The notes beneath the pieces were generated by a model. It saw only the letters and a program-made list of their open reading frames with translations. It ran no database searches and was not told the DNA's origin. From Anaerolineales bacterium UBA2181 (GTDB taxonomy: Bacteria; Chloroflexota; Anaerolineae; Promineifilales; UBA4811): DNA of 64,000 bases. Every line of letters starts with the position of its first letter. Position 1 is the stretch's first letter. Shown here one piece after another: positions 51,695-60,813 of the stretch. The translations under genes were made by a program, and so were the position numbers. The stretch spans positions 161,838 through 225,837 of the forward strand of contig DCVT01000062.1 in the NCBI GenBank assembly GCA_002328075.1. The letters run 5' to 3'.

Positions 51695-52918
51695 ATGAGT
51701 AGTTTTGAAGCCGGGTTTGGGCGGGTGGAGATCACCCCGCACAATATGAACCTGCCCTTGTTGGGCTACGGGACGCGGGAGCACGGAACGCGAATTGGGA
51801 ACGCGCAAGCGGTGCACGACCCTCTCTGGGCGAGGGCGATGGCAGTGCGGCAGGGAGATGCAGCCTGGGCGCTTTGTGCGCTGGACCTGGTGGGGGTGGA
51901 TGCCCAGACCGTCGCCCAAGTGCGCGGGCAGGTGGCGCAGCGCACCGGCCTGAAGCCCGAAGCGATCCTGATCTCGACCATTCACACCCACTCCGGTCCT
52001 CGCGCCCAGGAAGCCGCGAACTGGAACCGGCCCTTCTCCACCCTGGTGGCGGACGCCATCGTTGAGGCTTGGGAGGGTCGACGACCGGCCCAGGCGGCCT
52101 GCGGGGCCGGAGTGCTCTACGGTCATTCGATCAATCGGCGCTGGCTCGATCGGCCGGTTGATCCCGGTGTGGGTGTGCTGCGGGTTGACACCGTCACCGG
52201 GGAGCTGCTGGGTGTGGTGGTCAACTTTGGTCTGCACGCGGTGGTGCTGGGTGGTGACAACCTTCTCATCTCGGCCGACTACGTTGGCTACGCCCGGGAC
52301 CAGGTAGAGAAGGTGATGGGCGGCACCTGCCTCTTTACCAACGGGGGCGGAGCCGACGTAAACCCGCTTACCCAGACGGTGCGCCGGCAACTGGCCGAGG
52401 GTCGGCCGTTTGTCACCATGACCGAGGCGCACTATTATGGTGAGGGGCCGGACCCGATCTACATCGAAGAGCGCAAGGGGGGTACCTTTGCCGAAGCTGA
52501 AGACCTTGGCCGGGCGGTGGGGCAGGAGGTCACTCGGGTTGCCCTCGGCCTGAGGACGGCGCCGCCGGATGGCACCCCCTGGAGTGCCCAGGCCTGGGTG
52601 AACCGGTTGGACCAAGGTGAGGACCTGATAGAGACCCAGGCCATGGGGGTGGGCAACTGGGCCCTGGTGTCCCAACCGGGCGAGGTCTTTGTGGAGACCG
52701 CGCTGGCGATCAAGGCCAGGCTGCGCGAATTCGGGTATCCCTATCCCTGGCTCGTCAGTTACGCCAACGATTGGCAGGGATATCTGGTGCCAGAGGCTGC
52801 CTACCGGGAGGGGGGGTACGAGGTTGAACGCGCCAGGACCAAGGGCCAATCGCCCAAACTGCAGGAACGTCTCTGGGCGGGCATCAGCCCGCTTCTGCCC
52901 AGACACCCGGCGGCCTGA
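51695..52918 (+). CDS. Neutral/alkaline ceramidase-like hydrolase, paralogue 2
   Basis: A 407-residue single-domain member. The start FGRVEITPHNMNLPLLGYG is the family N-terminus; TIHTHSGP and NFGLHAVVLGGDNLLISADYVG hold the zinc-ligand histidines. The loop that carries the nucleophile Ser in ceramidase reads GGGADVNPL, with Asn at that position. No signal peptide is seen, so it should act in the cytoplasm. GGGAGG precedes the ATG. It is the shortest and most divergent of the four paralogues. Likely an amide or ester hydrolase of the island. Confidence 0.7.
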   Translation: MSSFEAGFGRVEITPHNMNLPLLGYGTREHGTRIGNAQAVHDPLWARAMAVRQGDAAWALCALDLVGVDAQTVAQVRGQVAQRTGLKPEAILISTIHTHSGPRAQEAANWNRPFSTLVADAIVEAWEGRRPAQAACGAGVLYGHSINRRWLDRPVDPGVGVLRVDTVTGELLGVVVNFGLHAVVLGGDNLLISADYVGYARDQVEKVMGGTCLFTNGGGADVNPLTQTVRRQLAEGRPFVTMTEAHYYGEGPDPIYIEERKGGTFAEAEDLGRAVGQEVTRVALGLRTAPPDGTPWSAQAWVNRLDQGEDLIETQAMGVGNWALVSQPGEVFVETALAIKARLREFGYPYPWLVSYANDWQGYLVPEAAYREGGYEVERARTKGQSPKLQERLWAGISPLLPRHPAA

Positions 52919-52940
52919 GGATGGCGGCGGGGAGAAAGCG

Positions 52941-53645
52941 ATGAGTGAATTGGGCGAGATGCCCCGTTCGGTCATGGTCCGGGCCGTGCACCCCCGCTTG
53001 GAGTTCGGCCGGCGGGTTTTGGGACCGGCGAGTTGGGCGTGGGGTGACTATCTCCCGGTGACCATGCCTGAGGTTTGGCGGGTGGCCCGTCCCCTCCTGA
53101 TCGATGGCGCGGAACCGGCGCACATCCATTGGGTGACCTCAATGGATCGGGAGCATGCGGAAAAGGTCCGGCGGGAACAGCCACCGGCCGAGATCGTGGT
53201 GGGGATTGGCGGCGGAACGGGGCAGGACATGGCCGTCTACGCGGGCCGGCGGGCCGCGGCCGGCCAGGAACTGATCGCCCTCGACGACGAGGTTGCCCGG
53301 GGGGTGGCGGCACGGGCGGACCGGTTGGAGGGCCAGGCAGAGGATATCCGGGAGGTCACCGAGGCGGGGCTGCGCCGGTTGATCGAGGCGCATGCCGCCG
53401 AATACGCACTTTGCCTCGAGGTCGGGCACAGCCGACTGGAGGAAGGGTCCAAGCGCGATTTCGCCGACAACGTGGAGCACCCGGACCGGCCAACGCCGGG
53501 TGCACCGCGAACGGGTCCGTCTGGGCATCCGGTTGATGGATCGCTGTCAGCGCAACCAGGTGGAACGGGTGGAGAGCATATTCGCGCGCACCGGGGTGCG
53601 GTTCCAGCCGGCCGACCTTGGTCTATCACGCCCGGGCGCCCAACG
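52941..53645 (+). pseudogene. Glycerol-1-phosphate dehydrogenase-like gene, deleted and frameshifted
   Basis: ATG 52941 (GGGGAGA upstream) begins a G1P dehydrogenase-like protein up to VVGIGGGTGQDMAVYAG. The next residues jump to a region near the C-terminal domain (EDIREVTEAGLRRLIEAHAAEYALCLEVGHSRLEEGSKRDFADNVEH), so roughly 80-90 residues with the metal Asp are missing. EGSEHxFAY has become EGSKRDFAD, losing the metal His. After NVEH the frame shifts; the other frame continues RVHRERVRLGIRLMDRCQRNQVERVESIFARTGVRFQPADLGLS, the expected C-terminus. The gene cannot make an active enzyme. Confidence 0.82.
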
Positions 53646-53804
53646 TGGAGAGCGAGGGTCTACCAACCAGCGTGGTCAGCCGGGCGCGACCAGGCACGGC
53701 CTTGGTGGAGGCTATCGGTCCAGATCTGAGATTCTGGGACTTTCGGGTTTCCGTCCGGATCCGGTACAGCGTTTGGATGATGGATGGATGGAGAGGAGAT
53801 GCAC

Positions 53805-54689
53805 ATGAACAAAGTAGCGATGGCAATCTTTGCCCATGCGGATGACGTTTCCAGCGCGTGCGGCGGCACTCTGGCCAAGTGGGCGGATGAGGGCTGGCAG
53901 GTCATCCTGGTCCGGGCGACCAACGATGACAAGGACTCGTACAACCTGCCCACCAAAGAGGAGACCGAGCGGGTCAACACCGAGGAATTCCTGCGGGCGG
54001 CCGAGATCATCGGGGCGTCGGTGGTGGAGGACCTGGGGTTCGTGACCGACGTCTTGGGCGACGTCTCCATGGTGGCACTTCGCGAACGGATTGTCTACAT
54101 GTTCCGCAAGTACAAGCCGTATGCGGTCTTTACCTTCGACCCGTACACCCCGTACGAGCCGAACCTGGATCACGTGCGGGTGGCTCAGGCGGTTGAGGAA
54201 GCGTATTGGGTCTCCAACTTTCACCTCCATTACCCGGAGCACCTGGAAGAGGGGTACCAACCGCACTGTGTCTGCGAGCGGTGGTATTTCGCCCGCTCTC
54301 CGGTGGATCCGAACTACGCCGAGGATATCACCGACTACTTTGACAGAAAGGTGGACGCGCTCTGCGCGCACGACGCTCAGATCAGAAACACGCTCCACCA
54401 ACTCCAACTGCATCTCAACACGTGGGGCCGCCGCGTGCCGTTGATAGACGAAGCGATCCTGGGTGACATCCGACCCCTGATGGAGCGGTCTCTGCGCGAC
54501 CGCTGCTCCGAGGCGGCCCGCGAGTTCGATCTGGGCGAGGGCCGGCTGGCAGAGGTCTTTCGGGTCAACCGGTTTGGCGCCATGGAGCGGTTCGTCCAGG
54601 AACACAGCATTCCGCTTCCCGGTGAACCCGAGGAGATGCACACCAGAGCGTGTTTCGATCCCGACGTGGCACTCGGGTTGCGCAACTGA
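53805..54689 (+). CDS. PIG-L family deacetylase, paralogue 2
   Basis: A 294-residue member of the LmbE/PIG-L zinc deacetylase family. The metal motif is AHADDVSSACGG (residues 10-21; usual AHPDD), keeping His and both Asp; the third ligand lies in EPNLDHVRVAQAV. The C-terminal third (RSLRDRCSEAAREFDLGEGRLAEVFRVNRFGAMERFVQEHSIPLPGEPEE) is an extension found in some longer members. ATG 53805 follows GAGAGGAG by six bases. Its 3' end was once duplicated, since a stub of the same sequence is found at 56.18 kb. Confidence 0.87.
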   Translation: MNKVAMAIFAHADDVSSACGGTLAKWADEGWQVILVRATNDDKDSYNLPTKEETERVNTEEFLRAAEIIGASVVEDLGFVTDVLGDVSMVALRERIVYMFRKYKPYAVFTFDPYTPYEPNLDHVRVAQAVEEAYWVSNFHLHYPEHLEEGYQPHCVCERWYFARSPVDPNYAEDITDYFDRKVDALCAHDAQIRNTLHQLQLHLNTWGRRVPLIDEAILGDIRPLMERSLRDRCSEAAREFDLGEGRLAEVFRVNRFGAMERFVQEHSIPLPGEPEEMHTRACFDPDVALGLRN

Positions 54690-54739
54690 CCAGGTCGCGC
54701 CTGGCTGAAATTGACCGGTCAATGGAAAGGAAACGGGAG

Positions 54740-56158
54740 ATGAGCACGATCAATGCCGGCACTGCGCGCGTGGATATCACGCCCACGTATCCCATCGCGC
54801 TCGGCGGATTTGGGCAGCGCACCACCGACAGCGTGGGAACTCACGATCCACTCTTCGGCAAGGCGATCTACCTCTCTGACGGAAGGGAACACCTCCTCTG
54901 GATCACCACCGACCTGTTGAGCATTCCCGGCCAGCTCACTGCAGGGGTGCTGGAGGGCATCACACAGAAGACCGGGTTGGAGTCTCGACAGATCTGTCTC
55001 TGTGCCTCGCACACGCACTCCGGCCCGGCGATACGCGGATGGCATCTGGTTGAAACCGATTCCATCCGGCGGTACATGGGGGCGCTACTGGCCGCGCTCA
55101 TTGATGTGGGGGTGCGCGCGGTGGCGTATGGACAGGCTTCGCGTCTCCGTGTCGCGTCGGGAAAGGTAGATTTCCAGATCAATCGGCGGACCCGGGGCCA
55201 TCCGAACATCGTCGATGACCGCCTTTTCGCTCTGTCGGTTGAGGATCCTGACACGGGTTCCAGCAAGGCCGTTCTGTTCGGCGTGGGCTGCCATCCCGTA
55301 TGTGTGGGGTACGAGAACTATCTGATGTGCGCCGACTATCCTGGATATGCCCAGCGATACATCGAGAGCCAGTTCCCGACCGCCAACGCGCTCTTTTTCA
55401 ACATGGCGCAGGGCAACATGATTCCATCGACGCGGAAACCCACCAACTCGATGGATCCCCGCGGATATGACGGCGCCTCTTTTGACTCGGCCGACACCAT
55501 CGGCGGCCGGCTCGCTCATGCCGTGCTGGAGGCGCTGCGGGATGCCCCGGCCGCCGAAACCCTCGACCTGCTGAGCAGCCGCGGCACCTGCCAGGTCAGG
55601 CAAAACCATTACGACCTGACTCCCGAGAAAGCCCTAAAGAAGGTGGAAGAGCGCCGCCGAGTCATTGCCCAGTACCTGGGCGAGGACTATTTTGCCGGCG
55701 TCACGCCGGAAAACCTCAGCCCGCTCAAGAGCATCTGGTCGGACGCCTGTCGTCTGGTCGTCGAGGAGAACATGGACGATGATCGCATGATCCCGCTCCT
55801 GTCCTCGATCTGCCAATATCGAGTTTACCTCAACCGGGCGCTCAACCCGGCTCCGGTGCCACTGGATGTGCCGGTGCAGGTCATGGGGATCAACGAGTAT
55901 CTCTTCCTGGCGCTGCCGGGCGAGGTGTTGATTGAGGTCGCCTTCGACTGGAAACAGCGCACCAACTCGGATCGGTCTTATATCGTCGCGCTGGCCAACG
56001 ATGCCTACGGCTACCTGCCGCACAGCACCAACTTCGAGGAACCGAACGCGGAGGTCAAGTACGAGACCATCATGAACGCCCTCGAACCGCAGGCGATGGA
56101 CCTGGCAGTCCAGAAGGGGTGCCAGATGGTTGCGGCGGCCGGTGGTCGGAGCTGTTGA
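54740..56158 (+). CDS. Neutral/alkaline ceramidase-like hydrolase, paralogue 3
   Basis: A 472-residue single-domain protein starting MSTINAGTARVDITPTYPIALGGFGQRTTDSVGTHDPLFGKAIYL. Zinc-site motifs are LCASHTHSGPAIRG and GVGCHPVCVGYENYLMCADYPG; the loop equivalent to the ceramidase nucleophile reads MAQGNMIPS. The C-terminal part has ALPGEVLIEVAFDWKQR and ALANDAYGYLPHS, the usual ligand region. It is highly similar to paralogue 4, which follows. ATG 54740 starts the conserved domain; AGG nine bases upstream may serve. No export signal is seen. Confidence 0.75.
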   Translation: MSTINAGTARVDITPTYPIALGGFGQRTTDSVGTHDPLFGKAIYLSDGREHLLWITTDLLSIPGQLTAGVLEGITQKTGLESRQICLCASHTHSGPAIRGWHLVETDSIRRYMGALLAALIDVGVRAVAYGQASRLRVASGKVDFQINRRTRGHPNIVDDRLFALSVEDPDTGSSKAVLFGVGCHPVCVGYENYLMCADYPGYAQRYIESQFPTANALFFNMAQGNMIPSTRKPTNSMDPRGYDGASFDSADTIGGRLAHAVLEALRDAPAAETLDLLSSRGTCQVRQNHYDLTPEKALKKVEERRRVIAQYLGEDYFAGVTPENLSPLKSIWSDACRLVVEENMDDDRMIPLLSSICQYRVYLNRALNPAPVPLDVPVQVMGINEYLFLALPGEVLIEVAFDWKQRTNSDRSYIVALANDAYGYLPHSTNFEEPNAEVKYETIMNALEPQAMDLAVQKGCQMVAAAGGRSC

Positions 56159-56177
56159 GCACGATGGACGGCGGGTT

Positions 56178-56290
56178 GAGGCTCATCGGTTTTGGCGCCA
56201 GGCAGACGTTTGCGCGAGAGTGCAGCGTGCCACTGCCCGGCGAGCCCGAAGAGGTGCGCGCGAGACCTTGCTTGACGTCAAAATGGCGCC
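56178..56290 (+). pseudogene. 3' stub of a duplicated PIG-L gene
   Basis: The frame reads FGARQTFARECSVPLPGEPEEVRARPC, matching the PIG-L paralogue 2 end FGAMERFVQEHSIPLPGEPEEMHTRAC, and a frameshifted continuation (FDVKM-like) follows. The rest of the gene is missing. It sits exactly where a PIG-L gene would lie if the unit PIG-L plus ceramidase-like gene had been duplicated in tandem. Confidence 0.8.
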
Positions 56291-56330
56291 CAAGCTGTGC
56301 ACCCAATGGAGATGACACAAGGAGATCAAG

Positions 56331-57746
56331 ATGGCAGAGATAATGGCTGGAACCGCACGGGTGGACATCACCCCACCGTATCCCATACTTCAAGGAGGGT
56401 TTGGACAGCGTACCACCGATAGCCTGGGCACCCATGACCCGCTGTTTGCCAAGGCTCTCTACCTCTCGGATGGAGCCGAAAAGCTGCTCTTTATCACCAC
56501 AGACCTGCTGGCCATACCGGGTGCGGTCACCCGGGAGGTGCTGGCGGAGGTGACCCGCCAGGTGCCCTTGGAAGACCGGCAGATCTGTCTGTGTGCCTCC
56601 CACACCCACTCGGGACCCGCCTTGCGTGGTTGGCACCTGGCCGAGTCCGAGAACACCCAACGCTACACAAGAGCACTGACCGCCGGGTTGATCCAGGTTG
56701 GACTGCAGGCCGTGCGGAACGCCAGCCCTTCGCGGTTGCGCCCTGCAGTGGGCAAGGTGGATTTCCTGGTCAACAGGCGCACCAGGGGCAATCCCAACAT
56801 CGTGGACGACCGCGTCTATGCCCTGTCGGTCGAAGAGCCAACAACCGGGACATCCAAAGCGGTCCTGTTTGGTTGCGGTTGCCATCCGGTCTGTGTGGGA
56901 TACGAAAACTACCTGATCAGCGCCGACTATCCCGGTTACGCCCAGCGGTACATCGAGCAACAGATGCCCACGGCCAACGCGCTCTTTTTTAACATGGCAC
57001 AGGGCAACATGATCCCGATTACGAGAAAGCCCACCAACTCAATGGACCCCCGCGGGTACGATGGGGCTGACTTTGGCGCAGCCGACAAAATCGGTTCTCT
57101 GCTTTCGGCTGAGGTGGTCAACATCCTGCAACAGGCTCCGCCGGCAGACAGCCTCAAGCTGCTGAGCGGGCGCAGCACCTGCCAGGTGCAGCAGAACCAC
57201 TATGAACTGGACCCGGTAGAGGCTCTGCAACAAGTGGCCGAGCGACAAAAGATCATTGCCGAATACCTGGGTGAGGAGTACTTTGCCGGCGTGACACCGG
57301 AGAACCTCAGCCCACTCAAGGGTCTTTGGGCTGATGCCTGCCGCAAGGTGATAGCGGAAGACATGGACGAGGAAAACCTGACCCGACTGTTGTCGTCCAT
57401 CTGCCACTATCAGGTCTACATGACGCGGGCCATCAATCCCGCTCCGGCTCCCCTCGACATGCCGGTTCAGGTCCTGGGCATCAACGACGCCTTCTTCGTC
57501 GCCCTGCCCGGCGAGGTCTTGATCGAGGTGGGCGCCGAGTGGAAACGCCGTACCGGCTCTGATCAGGCGTTCATTGTCGCTCTGGCAAACGACTCTTTTG
57601 GCTATCTGCCCCACGCCAGCAACTTCCAGGAGCCAGGCTGGCAGGACAAGTATGAGACGATCAGAAACGCACTGGAACCGATTGCCATGGACGTGGCACT
57701 GGACGAGGCATGCCGCCTGCTGGCTGCCGCCGGTGTGCCATGCTGA
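56331..57746 (+). CDS. Neutral/alkaline ceramidase-like hydrolase, paralogue 4
   Basis: A 471-residue tandem paralogue of the preceding ceramidase-like gene, alignable end to end: MAEIMAGTARVDITPPYPILQGGFGQRTTDSLGTHDPLFAKALYL, LCASHTHSGPALRG, GCGCHPVCVGYENYLISADYPG, MAQGNMIPITRKPTNSMDPRGYDG and ALPGEVLIEVGAEWKRR. The shared RKPTNSMDPRGYDGA motif is not part of known ceramidases. AAGGAG precedes ATG 56331. Its stop overlaps the cupin gene start. Both copies appear intact, so both may work, perhaps on different acyl chains or sugars. Confidence 0.75.
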   Translation: MAEIMAGTARVDITPPYPILQGGFGQRTTDSLGTHDPLFAKALYLSDGAEKLLFITTDLLAIPGAVTREVLAEVTRQVPLEDRQICLCASHTHSGPALRGWHLAESENTQRYTRALTAGLIQVGLQAVRNASPSRLRPAVGKVDFLVNRRTRGNPNIVDDRVYALSVEEPTTGTSKAVLFGCGCHPVCVGYENYLISADYPGYAQRYIEQQMPTANALFFNMAQGNMIPITRKPTNSMDPRGYDGADFGAADKIGSLLSAEVVNILQQAPPADSLKLLSGRSTCQVQQNHYELDPVEALQQVAERQKIIAEYLGEEYFAGVTPENLSPLKGLWADACRKVIAEDMDEENLTRLLSSICHYQVYMTRAINPAPAPLDMPVQVLGINDAFFVALPGEVLIEVGAEWKRRTGSDQAFIVALANDSFGYLPHASNFQEPGWQDKYETIRNALEPIAMDVALDEACRLLAAAGVPC

Positions 57747-58180
57747 CGGCCGGCACGAAGGCCAACGCGCAGCACCCGGTCGAGGTACACCGGTGGGTGG
57801 AGGAAGGCTATTCGCCCCTCGTCTTTCACCGCGACTGGCAAGTCGCGCTCCTGAATTGGGAACCTATCTTCGACTCCGCCAATCTTCGCGAGATCGAACG
57901 ACATCGGCAAACCGACGAGGTGTTTGTGCTCTGGCGTGGCCGGGCGCTGCTTTTCACCGCCAACGAGGCCGGAATCGGGCTGCGGGAGATGGAGCCAGGT
58001 GTCCTGTACAACGTGACCCAGGGTACCTGGCACAACCTGGTGGCCACCCGTGACGCCTCCTTCATCATCGTGGAGACCCGGGACACCCACCTGCACGACA
58101 CCGAGATTCGCCCCATGACCGACGGAGAGCTGGCTCAGCTTCGTGCCGGGCTGCCCCCGTGGGCTGTTCCGGGAGCGTGA
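57740..58180 (+). CDS. Cupin-type protein
   Basis: A 146-residue small beta-barrel protein. The pattern EIERHRQTDEVFVLWRGRALLF...LREMEPGVLYNVTQGTWHNLVATRDASFIIVETRDTHLHDTE is a cupin: two beta-motifs with H, E and a later H (TWHN) that can bind a metal. Such proteins act as sugar isomerases or epimerases or as ligand sensors. ATG 57740 lies inside the last codons of the ceramidase-like gene (7-base overlap), so translation is coupled. Exact role unknown. Confidence 0.7.
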   Translation: MLTAGTKANAQHPVEVHRWVEEGYSPLVFHRDWQVALLNWEPIFDSANLREIERHRQTDEVFVLWRGRALLFTANEAGIGLREMEPGVLYNVTQGTWHNLVATRDASFIIVETRDTHLHDTEIRPMTDGELAQLRAGLPPWAVPGA

Positions 58181-58265
58181 GCCCTTGGAGACCGGGTTGT
58201 CGACGCGAGGGAGGTAATTCCCGCTACCCAGGCTGCGTCAACCACGGCAAATGCATGGAGGCAAG

Positions 58266-59024
58266 GTGAAGGAACGTATCGCCATTGTGACCGGCGCCGC
58301 CAGCGGGATCGGTAAGGCGGTGGCCGAGACCCTGGCGTCGGCCAACCACAACGTTGTGGTGGCCGACCTGAATGCCGCCGGCGGGCAGGCCGTGGCCGAT
58401 GCCGTCGGCGGTCTCTTTGTGCCGGTGGACTTGGCCAACAGAGAAGACTGCCACCGTCTGGTCGAGGCAGCCTGGGAGCGCTATGGTACGGTGCATATCC
58501 TTGTGAACAACGCCGCCTTTCAGCATATTGATCCCATCGACGAATTCCCGGAAGACGTGTGGGACAAGATGTTGGCAGTGCTGTTGACGGCACCGTTTCT
58601 CCTGACGCGCTACGTCTGGCCGGCCATGAAGGGCCAGGGGTGGGGTCGAATCGTGAACATCGGGTCAAGGCAGAGCGAGCGGGCAACGCCCTTCAAGGTG
58701 GCCTATGTGACCGCCAAGCATGGTCTGTTGGGGCTCACGAAGGTGGCGGCCCTGGAGGGCGGCCCGCACGGCATCACGGCCAACGCGGTGCTGCCTACCT
58801 GGACTCGGACTGCTCTGGTGGAGAAACAGATAGCGGATCAGGCTCGCACTCGCCAGATCCCGGAGAGCGAGGTGATCGAGCGGGTGATGTTAAGCGGCCG
58901 ACCGATCAGGCGGCTGTTGGAGCCGGAGGAAGTGGCAAAACTTGTGCTCTTTCTGTGCTCCGATGACGCCGCTGCCATCACCGGATCCTCGTACCGCATC
59001 GATCTGGGCGCTGCCATATCCTGA
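58266..59024 (+). CDS. Short-chain dehydrogenase/reductase, 3-hydroxybutyrate dehydrogenase-like
   Basis: A 252-residue classical SDR with TGAASGIGKAVA (NAD loop), VNNAA, S134 (VNIGSRQS) and Y147-x3-K151 (AYVTAKHG). The sequence around ATPFKVAYVTAKHGLLGLTKVAALE and ANAVLPTWTRTALVEKQI resembles D-3-hydroxybutyrate dehydrogenases. With the CoA-transferase genes next door it could oxidise a 3-hydroxy acid before CoA activation. GTG 58266 is preferred because GGAGG lies four bases upstream and typical proteins start MKxRIAIVTG; ATG 58251 is in frame. Confidence 0.87.
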   Translation: MKERIAIVTGAASGIGKAVAETLASANHNVVVADLNAAGGQAVADAVGGLFVPVDLANREDCHRLVEAAWERYGTVHILVNNAAFQHIDPIDEFPEDVWDKMLAVLLTAPFLLTRYVWPAMKGQGWGRIVNIGSRQSERATPFKVAYVTAKHGLLGLTKVAALEGGPHGITANAVLPTWTRTALVEKQIADQARTRQIPESEVIERVMLSGRPIRRLLEPEEVAKLVLFLCSDDAAAITGSSYRIDLGAAIS

Positions 59025-59052
59025 CTTCCCCCACGAAAGCGAGGCCTTTGCC

Positions 59053-59988
59053 GTGAAACCAGACACGAAAGTCATGACGATGCGGGATGCCATCGCCACC
59101 TATGTGAAGGATGGCGACACCCTGGCGCTGGAGGGCTTTACCCATTCCATCCCCTTTGCCGCCGGGCACGAGATCATCCGACAGGGCCGGCGCGAGCTCA
59201 CCCTGTGCCGGCTGACACCCGATCTGCTGTATGATCAGATGGTGGCGGCCGGCTGCGTGCGCAAGCTGGTGTTCAGTTATCTGGGCAACCCGGGGGTGGG
59301 ATCGCTGCACTGCATCCGGCGCGCCATCGAGAACGCCATCCCCCGGCCGCTGGAGATCGAAGAGTACTCCCACTTTGGCATGGTGGCCCGTTACACGGCG
59401 GGTGCTGCCCATCTTCCCTTCTTCCCGGTGCGCAGCTACCAGGGCACCGACCTGCATCGCGCCAACCCCCTCATCCGGTTTGTGGAGAGCCCGTATGGCG
59501 ACGGCCCGGTGGGCGTCGTGCCGCCGCTCAACCCGGACGTGACCATCGTGCACGCCCCACGGGCGGATGCCAGGGGAAACACGCAGTTCTGGGGCCTGCT
59601 CGGGGTGCAGAAAGAGGCGGCCTTTGCGGCCCGGCAGGTGATCGTCACGGTGGAGGAGATCGTGGACGAGGGGGTCATACGGAGCGACCCCAATCGGACC
59701 CTGATCCCGCACCTGGTGGTAGACGCCGTGGTGCGCCAGCCGCGGGGCGCGCACCCGGCTTATGTGCAGGGGTACTATGATCGGGACGGCGAGTTCTACC
59801 TGGAGTGGGATCGCATCTCGCGCGACCCTGGCCTGACCGCCGCCTGGCTCCAGGAGTGGGTGTACGGCGTGCCGGACTGGGAAGGATACCTGGACAAACT
59901 GGAGAGCAGGCAGGCCGAGATCTGGCAGCGGCTGGCTCCGGGGACCGCTCTATCGGAGCCGGTGAATTACGGCGTATATGGCGGATGA
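59053..59988 (+). CDS. CoA-transferase alpha subunit (family I)
   Basis: A 311-residue subunit of the glutaconate/3-oxoacid CoA-transferase family. It has MRDAIATYVKDGDTLALEGFTHSIPFAAGHEIIRQGRRELTLCRLTPDLLYDQMVAAGCVRKLVFSYLGNPGVG, similar to GctA and IpdA. With the next gene it should move CoA between acids, giving an acyl-CoA for further breakdown. GTG 59053 was chosen (GAGG eight bases upstream, VKPDTKVMTMRDA); ATG 59074 is an alternative. The start is 28 bases after the SDR stop. Confidence 0.87.
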   Translation: MKPDTKVMTMRDAIATYVKDGDTLALEGFTHSIPFAAGHEIIRQGRRELTLCRLTPDLLYDQMVAAGCVRKLVFSYLGNPGVGSLHCIRRAIENAIPRPLEIEEYSHFGMVARYTAGAAHLPFFPVRSYQGTDLHRANPLIRFVESPYGDGPVGVVPPLNPDVTIVHAPRADARGNTQFWGLLGVQKEAAFAARQVIVTVEEIVDEGVIRSDPNRTLIPHLVVDAVVRQPRGAHPAYVQGYYDRDGEFYLEWDRISRDPGLTAAWLQEWVYGVPDWEGYLDKLESRQAEIWQRLAPGTALSEPVNYGVYGG

Positions 59989-60033
59989 TCGGCCGGCGCG
60001 ACCGGCCGGCCGGGTAGATGAGGAGTGAGAGCG

Positions 60034-60798
60034 ATGGAGTATACGGACTCGGAGATGATGATCGTCTGTTCCGCCCGCGCCCTGGCCGGAGAGCGAGTGG
60101 TCTTTGTCGGGGTGGGGTTGCCCAACATCGCGTGCAACCTGGCTCGGCACACGGTCAGCCCCAACCTGGAGCTGGTGTACGAATCCGGGGTATTCGGCGC
60201 CCGCCCGGCGAGGTTGCCTCTGTCCATCGGCGACCCATCGCTGGTGAGCGGAGCGGCGTCCGTCTGCTCCATGGCGGATCTCTTTATGAACTACCTGCTG
60301 GGCGGGCGGATCGAGGTGGCCTTTCTGGGGGCCGCCCAGATCGACCGCTACGGCAACATCAACACCACCGTCATCGGAGACTATCACCATCCCCAGATCC
60401 GCCTTCCCGGAAGCGGCGGAGCGTGCGAGATCGCGATTCATGCCCGCAAGGTGTACGTGATTGTGCGCCTGAGCCGGCGGACGTTTGTCGAGCGGGTAGG
60501 CTTTGTCACCAGCCCCGGCCATCTTTCGGGGGAGCCCGGCCAGCGTGCCGCGCTGGATATGCCGGGACTGGGGCCTCAGCTGGTGGTCACCGACAAGGCG
60601 GTCTTTCGCTTTGACCGGTCGACTGGTGAGATGATGCTTTCGTCGCTGCATCCGGGCGTCACGCCGGAGACGGTGCAGGCCGAGGTGGGGTGGCCCCTAG
60701 CGGTTGCCCCCGACCTCGAGACGACGCTGCCCCCGACCGAGCAGGAGCTGCGCCTCATCCGGCAGGAACTGGACCCGGGTCAGCTGTATTCTCGATGA
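60034..60798 (+). CDS. CoA-transferase beta subunit (family I)
   Basis: A 254-residue partner subunit. The active-site motif is LVYESGVFGARPA, whose Glu forms the covalent CoA thioester in family I enzymes; GGRIEVAFLGAAQIDRYGNINTTVIGDYHHPQIRLPGSGGACEIA is the second conserved block. These match GctB/IpdB-like proteins. AGGAG eight bases before ATG 60034 supports the start. It ends 15 bases before the SIS-protein gene. Confidence 0.88.
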   Translation: MEYTDSEMMIVCSARALAGERVVFVGVGLPNIACNLARHTVSPNLELVYESGVFGARPARLPLSIGDPSLVSGAASVCSMADLFMNYLLGGRIEVAFLGAAQIDRYGNINTTVIGDYHHPQIRLPGSGGACEIAIHARKVYVIVRLSRRTFVERVGFVTSPGHLSGEPGQRAALDMPGLGPQLVVTDKAVFRFDRSTGEMMLSSLHPGVTPETVQAEVGWPLAVAPDLETTLPPTEQELRLIRQELDPGQLYSR

Positions 60799-60813
60799 AC
60801 CTGGGAGACCCGC

